From Sorghum bicolor (taxonomy: Eukaryota > Streptophyta > Magnoliopsida > Poales > Poaceae), in assembly GCF_000003195.3 (NCBI RefSeq), contig NC_012870.2, forward strand, positions 33,314,706 through 33,378,705: DNA of 64,000 bases, in the 5' to 3' direction. The position numbers were made by a program, and so were the translations under genes. The first letter of the stretch is position 1. Each line of letters opens with the position of its first letter. Shown here one piece after another: positions 54,654-64,000 of the stretch. A model generated the notes under the pieces. It was given only the letters and a program-made list of their open reading frames with translations, was not told the origin of the DNA and ran no database searches.

Positions 54654-55693
54654 TGTCGAGGGTATCGGTAAGGGGTACCCTCAGCGATGCGCACTATGAG
54701 ATTGCCCGTACGAAGGTCGAGACCCTTAATTCGACGCCCTAGTCTTACGCATGCGCCGCCATCGACAGTCGCAGCCTCGAAGACGAAAATAGCGTCGAGC
54801 GAACCGGTCAGGGCTCGAGCAACGACTACCGTCGAAGACGGAAGCGGGCTCGAGCGAACCAAGAGACGTCGAGCGTTAGGACACTGTCCGCCGCCTGACG
54901 CGCGCACGCGGGCGGGAGCATTAAATGCACCTGACGCTTCCCCACCTAACACACAGGTCATGGGAGGCGTGATAGGGAGCGAGCTTCTGTCCCATCGTTC
55001 TTTTTGCAGCCTTCCCACCGAACGACCCAGGGCGTGTCAGGACGCGGGAAACAAGGATGGAACGTCTAATCGGGACCCCCTCGAGACACCCAAGGTCAGC
55101 GCTCCAGATATCAGCATATTACGCGGCGCCCGACCCTCGACCGAACAAGGTCCCTCCCCAGGGACAAGTCGGGCGTCGACTGACAACACCACAGCTGCTC
55201 CGCCGGATCCGCCACCATGCCATACGAGCATGCGACCTCAGAACCAGCGCAAGGCGGCTGGCAGGGCAGCTCGCAGGAGCACGCGTAATCATCACCAAGC
55301 TATCAGGATGGGACGGCTCGAGGCCATGCCGTACGGAAGCCTCGAGTAGGTCAGCGCTTCGTGCAGCTATCGATCCCTACTCTAACATCTACGCATGTAC
55401 CCTGTGTCTCTCCTTGGAGCTATAAAAGGAGGGACTCAGGAATAGAAGAGGGACATCCGAACACAAGAACACACTCGTGGTAGAGCTACACACTTCATAT
55501 CACGCTTGTATTCGCCCCTGTACAAGCACTTAGGTGCAAGATAATACAAACTCTCTCCCCCCGCTGGACGTAGGGCCTTCTCTTGCCCGAACCAGGATAA
55601 ATCTCTGTGTCTTCTTGCATCATCATCCGGAAAGGGGAGCACGCATACAAATTTACTCGTTGGTGTGACCCCCCCGGGGGAAAAACACCGACA
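54654..55693 (+). repeat. F 3' LTR (1,040 bp)
   Basis: Same length and nearly the same sequence as 41428-42467. It ends ACACCGACA and is followed by GAAAT (55694-55698). Confidence 0.97.
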
Positions 55694-55698
55694 GAAAT
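55694..55698. repeat. Target-site duplication of F, right copy (GAAAT)
   Basis: Repeats 41423-41427. D's intron sequence continues directly after it. Confidence 0.95.
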
Positions 55699-55760
55699 GA
55701 AACGAGTTATTCTATGGTCAGGTATTGATAAATGATACAGACAGGGATTGGGTAATTTAC

Positions 55761-57939
55761 TTGTTTCAGGGCAATTTCTCGCCTCTGACTAGAAGATGCC
55801 GATGGAACCACAGGCTGATCGGCTGGGGTTGCCGATGGAACTATGTCGGCTGAAAGAATAACAGAGATAATCATAAGACAGAGGAAATAGGGTCATCGGC
55901 AGTAATTTCGTAGAAAGTGTGTTACCTTGGGGAGGAGCAATACTTGTCTAGATGGAAGAAACTACCGATACTATAATGGAACCTGCTGGATCGGTAGTCT
56001 GCTCATGCACGTCAGCCGATGTGTCTTCTGGCTGAGGTACTTCTGGCTGGGGCTCTTCAGGTTGGGGTTCTTCCACTTGGGGTGCTTCTTGTGGCTGAGA
56101 AGGAGATGGTACCTACTCTGTCTGTGTTTCTGGAGAAGAGGGAGAAGATTCTACCGGGATTGGAGATACCGGGGGAGGAGAAGGCGTTGCTACTCTTTGG
56201 GGCTTTGCTTGTGCTCTCGTATTCTTGGCACGTTTTCTCTTCAGCTGGCTGGATTGGGGAGCATTGGCACTTTTACCTCTGGTCTTTGCCGATGCGCCGG
56301 TGTGCTGTATTAAGAATGAGGATTCATGAGTACAAGTGTAACAGATGTAGGAGTGGAATCGGTATGAATGAAAGGGTTTGAACAGTTACCTTGAAGGCAT
56401 GTGCTAAGGTGGAGGCAGCTACCGATGGAGACGTCTTTGTACGCTTGGTGGTGACTTTCTTCAGGCGCACACCTCGATGCATTATAGCAGCCAAAGTGGG
56501 AGCATTGTTGCCGATTGAAGAGATTGGACCTGATGGAAAAAGATCAATCGGCTTGCCACTCCTGCTGGTCGATGGGGGAACGTTATCAACCTGCAATACA
56601 ATACAGAAAGTGAGTTATCAATGGAAATAAAAGTGAAAGAATTGAGTCATCGGTTTGGAAATACTTACAGTGTTATTGGGAACTTTGTACTGGGGGTCGA
56701 TCATGCCGCGGTACGTAAGAGCCGATTTGCAGAACAGATGCTCCTTCCATTCTTCCCAACATTGTTTGTACACCTGAGTGATGAAGAGGGCCGGGATCCA
56801 CTCTGATAAATCTGCATCTGTATCGGCACTCGGTGGTAGTTGAGCTACTCGGGTCCACTCGAGAAGGCTAGTGATGGTTTCCATGGGTTTTATCACATCG
56901 GCATAACATAGTGCGATCGGCAGCTGACCGAAAGCTAGTTGGCGGGCTAGTGCCGATGGATTGTAAAACTCATAGGTTTGGTTGGAGGCTTTCCCACTAC
57001 CAAAGAAGTTTACTGGTATAGCTCTGGGAGTGATCAGTGCCATCATCACATCGTGATCCTTGTTGAGAGCATCATTGAATGGATGGAAAACCAAAGGAAA
57101 CATGGTATGTGGATCTTCATAAGGCATCCACGCTCGCTGCTCTCTGGTCAGGCCTTCGTACAGGGTCTGGAAAAATCAGCTGACCTAGTCTGCGTTACCA
57201 CCGGTACTAGTAGAACTATGACAGCCTCGCCAAAGTTTAGAGGAGGATGAGTTGCTGATTCTTCTTCATCCAATTCATAATCTTCGGCTATATCCCTAGG
57301 GAAGCGTTGTGCGAAGAGGTTGAACTCAAGACGCTTGTGCATATGGGGATTGAGCCACATATTGACAAACCACCAGGGGCCCCCTAAGTTGCCGATGGGT
57401 TGGCCATGTAGGAGTTTTCTGGCTACTTGGTGGAGGAGATGGTAAACTGAGCCAAGCAGGTATCGGCCGAGGGGAAATCGGCCACCATTAGCTAATCTCT
57501 CTGCTGCCGATAGGTAGACAGAGGTTGGTCCTGTTGATCGACCACAGAACACAAACTTGTCTAGCCACATGTTCAGGAAGGTGGTTTGTTCCTTTATGTT
57601 GACAGGCCCCGTTCTGCGGTACTTCTGGATGTACCCAGACCAGCCGCCGATAGCGCGGGTGTCCGCTTTGGCACTAGGCATAGTGTCAAACAGGTGACTA
57701 CTATCGGCAGTGGATACGTCTAGGCCAGTGAGCATGAGCGCATCGGCAAGAGTGGGAGAAGCAGGGCCGTGGCCGAAGACAAAGGCATTGAGTGTGTCTG
57801 ACCAGAAATATGATACAGCTATCAGCAGTGATTCATTCCTATGCATATCGGCAATGGACAACCTAATGCATTGGTCCAGTTTTCGCTCACCCCACTGAAC
57901 CTCATTTGAGTGGCTGACTCTCAAGAACCAATCCTTCCA
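55761..57939 (-). pseudogene. D antisense gene: plant mobile domain and proline-rich exons
   Basis: Exons on the minus strand: 57939-56669, 56590-56390, 56304-55926 and 55849-55761, then 41414-40719 beyond F; introns are GT...AG and exon phases agree. The first exon encodes a plant mobile domain (PMD, the aminotransferase-like domain of MAIN/MAIL proteins): LRVSHSNEVQWGE, FVFGHGPASPTLADALMLTG, FLNMWLDKFVFCGRS, LGGPWWFVNMWLNPHMHKR. The exon at 56304 is basic and then Pro/Glu/Gln-rich with PQPE repeats. Damage: one T missing from a T tract (plus-strand A run 57171-57175) shifts the frame, and there are TAG codons in the third exon. The reading frame is open up to 57939, where G cuts it, so an upstream part is missing. 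PMD genes are thought to be shared between hosts and Tat-type elements. Confidence 0.85.
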
Positions 57940-59190
57940 TGCTAATAACGAATTTGAGACCGGGCGGGATGACGATAGTGCAACAACAAGGCATGGAGGT
58001 CTTGGGTGTGAATCTATCCCCGTCTGTGTCGGTTAAGGACCGATTTGCTGTACGTCCTCGTGTCATGTTGAACGCATGCCTAACACTTAGCTGGACGGAT
58101 AAGTCGTTCCGACCGCGAAGCCTACAAGTGCATCTCCGGCCGGATAATCCGTTCGGTTTAAGTGCGCACCCCGGTTGGTAGTAAGGATGTGCGGGGAGTC
58201 AATGGCGTAAGACCGAGGTGTCAGGTTAGAGTCCTGACCCTGGCAGATTGGCGGTCCCTGGGGGTGCGGCGCTGTACAGACCCACGAATTGGTTCGGAGT
58301 TGTGCTAAATGTGATTTGAGCTGCCCTAATGAAGTATGCTCGGGTGAGTGCTAGGAATACCCCTCCAGCTGGATAGGAATCGATTCGAATCGCCGTCTCT
58401 CCCGGATAGTGAGAACTTGACTCGAGCAGCGGCAACGTAGAACTCACTAAATAAACTTGATGGTTATGATGAGAATGTTGATAGCTATGTGATAATCCGG
58501 ATATGGTTATTATTGTGATGCTTAATACTCAAGTGTATGCTTAGAACAGGTGCTAATCTAGTGGATAGTTGTCAAGTAATGAAACTGCTGCTGAAATGTT
58601 AAATGGGTTACTTACTGCTAAAGCTTTTTATGCAAAAATGTGGGTCAAACCAGTCCACAAAGATCAGCCTTGCATACTCCTTGGTGTCACTTTATTTTTG
58701 GTTTATGACGGGTATGTCTAGCTGAGTACATTCTCGTACTCAGGGTTTTATTTACCCTTGTTGCAGATGATGTCGTTTACCACAGCTATTGTGCTAACTG
58801 TCATCATCCGGCTGCGGACGATGAATAGATCATGGGCATGATCACCTCCTTTATCTCCGGTTGTGCTTTTGTGGGTTTGACTATGAAGCAGGCATGTAAT
58901 TAAACTAGGTGTGTGATGTTTCCAAAACTACTTTGCTTCCGCTACTGAACTGGTTTGTAATAACTTTGTTTAAAACTCCGATGTGTTGTAAAACTATGTT
59001 CTATGATGAATGTATGTAATCTGTGATGGCGATGCTTGATCATGTACGATCTTGGTTGTATGTTGGTTGAATCGAGGTCTTTTGTGATTTCGTCGTACTA
59101 TCGGGTTTATATAGGTTCAAGTCCATTGGCTTGACTCCTTTGTGGTCGCTAATTCACTTGAATTTCTTATAAATTGGACGGTTCTGTTAT
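57940..59190 (+). repeat. G 5' LTR, boundaries approximate
   Basis: The left limit is where D's PMD frame stops (TGCTAATAACGAATTTGAG); a canonical TG start is possible at 57940 but cannot be confirmed without the 3' LTR. The right limit is set by the primer site at 59194. The bases before it (TTCTGTTATAGC) lack a clear CA end, perhaps through mutation. A TTTATATAGG at 59106-59115 may be a TATA box. No ORF of note is seen inside. Confidence 0.6.
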
Positions 59191-59193
59191 AGC

Positions 59194-59205
59194 TGGCATC
59201 GGAGC
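59194..59205 (+). other. G primer binding site
   Basis: TGGCATCGGAGC matches the common tRNA-iMet site TGGTATCAGAGC with two changes, in the usual context TATAGCTGG. Confidence 0.75.
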
Positions 59206-59845
59206 AAGATTAAGCATTTAACCATCATAGATGTATTTAAAAACAAATGAATTTGTTTTCCTAAAACTAATTGGCAAATTAGGCTATACATAGGGCTGTT
59301 AAAACTATTTCAATAATCTATACCATGCCAGTGGTCATACGCTTTATGCCCATTTAAGGACTTCTAGGTGGCTTAATATTACTAACATGGGGGCTTTTCC
59401 TTTCGTCGTCCATATGGCGTGCAATAATATGGATGCCACTAACTTAAGTGGTAATGAATGGATCATATACCTCTACGTCATGGTAAGCAATGTTTGTTTT
59501 CTTTCGTCGTCCATACGGCGTGAAATTGTATGGATGCCACTTGCTTGAGTGGTAATGTATGGATCTATATGCCTCTACGCTGTGGTAAGTGTGAGCTATG
59601 AGAGCATGACCGTCCAACCGTCGGTCTAGGGGAGTGTTAGCTGTGGTCACTAGAATATTTACATGTTTCACAAATGTATATATGAAGGTACTTAATTGTG
59701 GGTAGTAGGTGCAGCCATGTATACATGTTTGATGTATATATGGGTGTATCCCAAATGGGTAGTGTGCTGCGATATATGTTCGGGAATATATATCGGAGTA
59801 CCTAGCTTGAATGTAGATGATTGGATCTTCATTTCTGCATATATA
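59206..59845. other. G leader before H
   Basis: A/T-rich untranslated leader, no gene. It contains the 101-bp tandem duplication at 59401-59592. Confidence 0.55.
59401..59592 (+). repeat. Tandem duplication, 101-bp period, in G leader
   Basis: TTTCGTCGTCCATA(T/C)GGCGTG starts at 59401 and again at 59502. GGATGCCACT, AGTGGTAATG and CCTCTACG recur in both units. The second copy diverges at roughly one base in eight by eye. Confidence 0.8.
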
Positions 59846-61070
59846 TGTTGATAATTGGTAACGCAATCAGGAAGTGATCCGCAAGCGCACGGATATCGGT
59901 GAGCATTTCACCCGGGAGGTTATCTAGAGTATCGTATTTATATTTTTACCACTGGGAGAAAGCGTGCATCTGACTAACCAAATCAATTGCTACTACCCTT
60001 TAGGCTACAAAGAATGTTTCTCGATGTGAGCGATGTATAGAGAAGACTGCAACCGTAGTCTCGTTCTAACCTTGGTAAGGATGATCTACTGTTCTATTGG
60101 GAAAGCTCACGGAATCTAGACACCACAAAGGATGTTCGACCCGCACCTATAAACCCTACCCATCCTGGTAACAAGATATGGTCTGCAAAGGTAACTCGGA
60201 AATGTCACGTTCCTTGCTACTACCACGGTCCAGCTAGTCAGGGGATATCTATGAGTACCCTAGCCCAAACACCACGTTTACGCTAACAATGATTACTCTA
60301 AACTCGACCGGAACAGATTAAAGTAAACTCATAAACCAAAGAACAATAAAACAAGAACTTACTAGAATTTAGAAGTCGAATTACTGAAGAATCCAAGGAG
60401 CAAGCTTCGGGTTAAGAGAACTTGATCCCGTAGGTACAACCTCGGAGTAGACACCGACAGGCCGGGCTTCCTCCGATCTACACCTCCACTCTATCTCTCT
60501 CCATCTAGTAGAACTTAGAAGAACTAATTCTACTCTCACATTAGATGCTAAGCCCTAAGTCTATTTAGAGGAGAGGTTATCCTTCGAGGGCTCCTCTCAA
60601 CTCTATGATGAACTTGTCTCCTCCAGGGGCCAGGGGGTCTACTTATATAGTCCCCTCAAGTGAATCTGGGCCGTCGGATCAAACCGACATTGATTGAACG
60701 GTTATCCTTGATCCTTTAGGTCGGTGGAGCGTAATCCCCGAAGAGAGTCCTGATTGGACTCTGGACAGGGCTGGCACCCTAGGGGGGAGGGCGGGCGCCC
60801 TGCCCCCGGGTCCGTTCGCCTTCCCGTTCGTTCCCGTGGCTTCTGGAGTCTTCTAAATGATAGAAAATTGCGCGGCACGTTAATATCTCTATGTAAACCC
60901 GACGTGTGGGCCTTTCTTCCGTATTTCCTGATAACCCCCTGCAGAAATAGATAAACACCAAAACTCGTGGAATTCTGTCAGATAAAACCCTAAGTCTGGA
61001 TGTTGATTTCATTTGGATCCTTTTCTTTGTTTATTTGATGATTATATTTGGTACTTAAGGACCGTCAACA
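59846..61070. repeat. H: solo LTR (1,225 bp) in G leader
   Basis: It starts TGTTGATAATTGG and ends ACCGTCAACA (TGTTGA...TCAACA) and is flanked on both sides by ATATA (59841-59845 and 61071-61075). There is no primer site, coding sequence or second LTR, so this is the product of LTR-LTR recombination. A minus-strand CTATATAAGTAGACC (60650-60641) would be a good TATA box and favours minus orientation, but that is not certain. The family is not identified; the GATCCGCAAGCGCACGGATA block near 59872 recalls other grass gypsy LTRs. Confidence 0.82.
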
Positions 61071-61353
61071 ATATACTCTTGTGGGGTTAGGCTGAAATGA
61101 AATTTTCTGCAGGTACAGTAACAACGAAACGTGTAGACCGTGTAGTTAAGTTTAAAGAGCGCACGTATGTATGCCACCGACTATACCGTTAGAACTTTCT
61201 TCTAGGAATTGTAAGGACGTATGGAACGTGCATGCATCATGAATCATTCATGCGTCCCTTATGCAGTACCCAATTCTTATAATTCTGAAATTGTATCTAA
61301 TTACCTTCCCTTGTAATTAATCTTCCTTACTCAAGTTGTGGACTTTCCTACAG
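61071..61353. other. G leader after H
   Basis: No gene. It continues the leader to ORF0; a CTGCAGGTACAG near 61110 and TTTCCTACAG directly before the ORF0 ATG look like splice acceptors. Confidence 0.5.
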
Positions 61354-62272
61354 ATGGCAGCCCCACATGCAAGTGAGACTTTTCTGGACAAGTTTGGCAC
61401 TCCTACCTTGTTGTGCAGGGTGCTAAGTTCAGTAGGATATGAGGAACTGCCTCAGTACACTTGGACAGAGGCCGAGCTTGCAAGATCTTTACCTTGGGTA
61501 GATGTCCAAATTACAGTTCCCCCTTGTCCCAATAACCCACAGTGGCTAGGTTGGATAGTAGAGTCCGATGGTCAAACTCCTTGGGAGGGTGACCAAGTAG
61601 CAGCTTTAGAAGTGCTATTGGAAATATGCCAAGACTATGGGGATGAGCTAATTAATGGCCCAGCTGGATCATTTCCTAGAGTGAGTGTAACTAACACTTT
61701 TGTGTCTCAAGTAGGAACTGAGCCCCTGGAGATGAGAGAAACCATACTAGGGTAAAGTTCTAGCCCTGCTATGAGTGCCATGCTGGCGGTACTTAAGTTG
61801 TACTATGTACGCCAGGACACCTACATAGAAGCCATGCTAGCGCTCCAGCAGGCTCAAGTTGGGCAGCGCAAACTGTGCAAGCGCGTGCGCAAGCACCGCA
61901 AGGCCTTTAGCGATGCACAAGCTGAAATTCAAAACTATCACACCGCTTTGCCAGCCCGCCGCAACCAAGTTGAAAATACAGTTAGAGAGCACAATGAGGC
62001 ACAAGCCCGCATGATGCAAATGACTAGAGAGCGAGATGAGGCTATACGCTTGGCTGAAAATAGGGAAGCTGCTAGAGTTAGAGCTTTATTCCATGCTGAG
62101 ATTAGAGAGGAAGAGCTGATCAACTAGGATTACTGAGATGCATTTAGATGTCCATCGCCTAAATAATATCATAAATCCTATCCCACACCCTGTTCCCTTT
62201 AATCATGAAGAAGCACCCAGTGAGGAAGATCAGGATGATGGCATAATTTCTAATGGAGATTCTGAAGAATAA
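61354..62272 (+). pseudogene. G ORF0, upstream of gag, broken
   Basis: ATG 61354 opens MAAPHASETFLDKFGTPTLL. The frame is open to TAA at 61753-61755, then continues in the same frame with MLAVLKLYYVRQDTYIEAML and an Arg/Glu/Lys-rich coiled coil to 62127. A shift of one base then leads into an acidic tail that ends SNGDSEE at TAA 62270-62272. One nonsense codon and one frameshift restored would give roughly 300 residues. Rice RIRE3/RIRE8-type elements have an ORF0 in this place. No enzyme motif is seen and the function is unknown. Confidence 0.7.
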
Positions 62273-62678
62273 CTGTAGTGCTGCGATGGTTTCCATATTT
62301 ATGTACCAATTCCCAACTCTTTATGTAATGGACATATAATCTGAATTTCCAGTGAGACTTCATGTATTTGGCCATGGTGCCCTTCCTGTAAGTCTTAAGT
62401 TGTGGCAATGACTCTATGTAACCCAATGCACTTATTTATGATGCTCCATGTTTATTTTGAGCTTAAATAATTCTCGGCAATGCCTTTTATCCTTGTGAAA
62501 TGTGGCTGTGAATGATCGCGAGAATAACCAGTGTCGTGGATGATATTTCCTTGTTGTACATGGATTATTATGCCTTGTATTATGTGAATTTACTTCATTA
62601 AATTCCGTATGGCAGCAATCAAGATTCATGGCAATTATATATGTTATCCTAAACGGTCACTTGGTATGCCTTGTGCAG
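62273..62678. other. G spacer between ORF0 and gag
   Basis: About 400 bp of A/T-rich sequence with no gene. It ends in CCTTGTGCAG directly before the gag ATG, another acceptor-like sequence. Confidence 0.5.
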
Positions 62679-64000
62679 ATGGCTCGCAATACTCGTTCCG
62701 GTCACAATGAGGTGCCGCCACCACCACCTCCTCCCCCGCCTACGCCTGCTGAGCTCCTGGCAACTCTTGTGGAGGGCCAGTGGATGCTAAATGAAGCTAT
62801 GTAGACTATGGAACAACAGAACCGGGGTGGTCGCCATGTCCGTCAAGGTGGAGAAGCAAATTAGCACAACAACTTCAAGTATTTCCACGACACGAAGCCA
62901 CCGGTTTTCATGGAGGCCGTTGAACCTCTGGAAGCTGACGAATGGCTTAACACTCTCAAGCAGGAGTTCTGCTTGCTGAGAGTGACTGATGAGTTAAAGG
63001 CGGAATATGCAGCTCACCAGTTAGAGGGTAAAGCAAGTGTCTGGTGGAGTCATTATAGGACCAGCTTGCCTACCAATGCTGTTGTAACCTAAGATCAGTT
63101 CAAAACTGCTTTCAGGGACACTTATATTCCGCAAGGCTTAATGAATATCAAGCATACCGAGTTCATGAACCTGACCTAGGGCACTAAAAGCTTGACTGAT
63201 TATCTTCATGCTTTCAATAACTTGTCTCGCTATGCTCCTGAATTTGTTGATACTGAGGCCAAGAAGCTTGCTAGTTTCAAGAGGGGACTGGGATCCAAAC
63301 TGTCCAAGGACATGGCTAGTAACAAGAGTACCACCTTCAATGAGTTTGTGAGTGATGCTTTGACCCAGGAGAACTCCAATGCTGTGTATGCCGCATCCAA
63401 GAACCGCCAGAGGGCCTATGAGGCAGGTGCTTCGCAATCCAAGGCTCCGGTGACAAGCAAACCGGCCTATCACCCACCCAATGCTGTGACAAGGTACAGG
63501 CCGCCGCAGAAGAAGTCAAATGTGAAGACGGGAGTTCGCAAGTCCTTCACAGTTGCTCTTCCTAGGGGTGCTACGGGTTAAGGAAGCCCCAAGACTCCCC
63601 ATGATAACCGTCCCTGCTTTAACTGCAAACAAGTTGGTCACTGGGCGAGGGATTGCCCTTATCCCAAGAGGAATTCTGCAGCTGGGGTTAATAACCGTGC
63701 CAGCCAAGTGCACTACACCACTATTGAAGAAATCCCTGCAGGAGAAGCGGTTACGGCTGGTATGTTTCTTGTAAATCAACACCCTGCAGTTGTCTTGTTT
63801 GATTCGGGAGCTTCACATTCATTTATGAGCCAAGCATTCGCATCTAAGCATGGACAGCATGTAGTTGATCTTGACAATGGCAATTTTTGCATTAGTGCTG
63901 CTGGGAATCAAATTTCCACCAATCAATTAGTGAAGGATGTCAATATTGCTATTGAAGGTCGTAACTTTTCAGCAAATCTTGTAATTTTGTCGGGCTTAGG
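62679..64000 (+). pseudogene. gag: G gag-protease, several stops, continues beyond the window
   Basis: ATG 62679 opens MARNTRSGHNEVPPP with a proline run. The gag domain follows (PVFMEAVEPLEADEWLNTL, then VWWSHYR and LTDYLHAFNNLSRYAPEF). A CCHC knuckle CFNCKQVGHWARDC lies at about 63625-63666. The protease motif VVLFDSGASHSF lies near 63790-63825, and the sequence is still open at 64000. In-frame stops occur near 62802, 62860, 63090, 63177 and 63579, most explainable as CAG or CAA changed by C-to-T. The gene is dead. The DSGASHSF protease and single CCHC fit Del/Tekay-type chromoviruses. Confidence 0.87.

Larger units (their letters stand above)
41428..55693 (+). mobile_element. Element F: young Grande/RIRE2-like Tat-lineage retrotransposon
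   Basis: F is 14.27 kb with two 1,040-bp LTRs that differ at only about two sites by eye (near 41907 and 42006), the youngest insertion in the window; at 1.3e-8 per site per year under 0.1 million years (inference). It shares B's plan: LTR, primer site, gag-protease, TAG, pol, convergent gap, antisense six-exon gene, LTR. Pol and the antisense gene are intact; gag has one nonsense codon at 42709. It is inserted in an intron of D's antisense gene. Confidence 0.96.
23510..57939 (+). mobile_element. Element D: decayed Tat-type element with plant-mobile-domain antisense gene
   Basis: D has a 5' LTR (23510-24221), primer binding site, gag-protease, pol and an antisense gene. E (29105-38510) and F (41428-55693) interrupt it, and G cuts it at about 57940, so its 3' LTR is not seen. 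The piece before the LTR, AATAC (23505-23509), would be its target duplication. Many in-frame stops arise from CAG or TGG changing to TAG. D and E share sequence throughout, including their unusual density of GCCGAT/ATCGGC. Confidence 0.85.
57940..64000 (+). mobile_element. Element G: chromovirus-type element with ORF0, runs off the window
   Basis: The 5' LTR (about 57940-59190) is followed by an initiator-Met-type primer site, a leader interrupted by solo LTR H, an ORF0, and gag-protease in the final 1.3 kb. It cuts D's antisense gene. Stops and a frameshift show that it is old. The gag type (CFNCKQVGHWARDC, DSGASHSF) fits the Del/Tekay (RIRE3-like) chromovirus group; rice RIRE3-type elements are also known for an extra ORF before gag. 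Confidence 0.8.

Noticed and set aside
57148..57924. A host MAIN-like PMD gene
   Set aside because: Its exons continue in phase into the D-family coiled-coil exon shared with E, and it carries D's GCCGAT words, so it belongs to the element.
59846..61070. H as a DNA transposon or MITE
   Set aside because: The 6-bp TGTTGA/TCAACA ends with a 5-bp duplication and 1.2-kb size fit a solo LTR; there are no longer terminal inverted repeats.
1..64000. CRISPR arrays, bacterial operons, ribosome binding sites, plasmid features
   Set aside because: Spliceosomal introns, plant TATA boxes and plant-lineage LTR elements rule out a prokaryotic reading; no direct-repeat array was seen.

Overview
The window is plant nuclear heterochromatin, almost certainly from a grass (Poaceae, perhaps a panicoid; that last point is a weak guess). 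It holds no host gene, rRNA or tRNA gene. Everything recognisable is a stack of nested Ty3/gypsy LTR retrotransposons. The grass assignment rests on the families: Tat-lineage (Grande/RIRE2-like) elements with a Transposase_28-type antisense gene, a second Tat-type family with a plant-mobile-domain antisense gene, and a chromovirus with an upstream ORF0.

Layout. 1-900: minus-strand chromovirus gag-protease fragment. 901-1633 plus a split LTR (1634-1973 and 16270-16881): element A, 3' end only. 1974-16264: element B, complete with both LTRs and target duplication CAATC, inserted in A's LTR. 16882-23509: element C, same broad family as A and B, opposite orientation, inserted near the end of A's LTR. 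23510-57939: element D, a decayed second-family element inserted in C. D is interrupted by E (29105-38510, same family, minus strand, duplication TCTAC) and by F (41428-55693, same family as B, duplication GAAAT). 57940-64000: element G, a chromovirus-type element that cuts D and runs off the window. 59846-61070: a solo LTR (H, duplication ATATA) inside G.

How the genes work together. In B and F the sense strand encodes gag-protease and then, after one in-frame TAG, RT, a connection RNase H, a second RNase H and integrase. The antisense strand encodes a large gene with five short introns and its own TATA box. In F this six-exon antisense gene is complete, phase-consistent and open for 1,298 codons. 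D and E have the same plan with a different antisense gene (plant mobile domain, proline-rich linker, coiled coil), and gag-protease and pol overlap in different frames. Sense pol and antisense gene end face to face; in D and E the short gap between them carries two GCCGATA-N7-TATCGGC hairpins.

Age. By eye F's LTRs differ at about 2 of 1,040 sites, E's at about 7 of 696 and B's at about 14 of 1,040, so F is the youngest. A, C, D and G are visibly decayed. All gene models were read by hand; no database search was run, and family names come from motif recognition.
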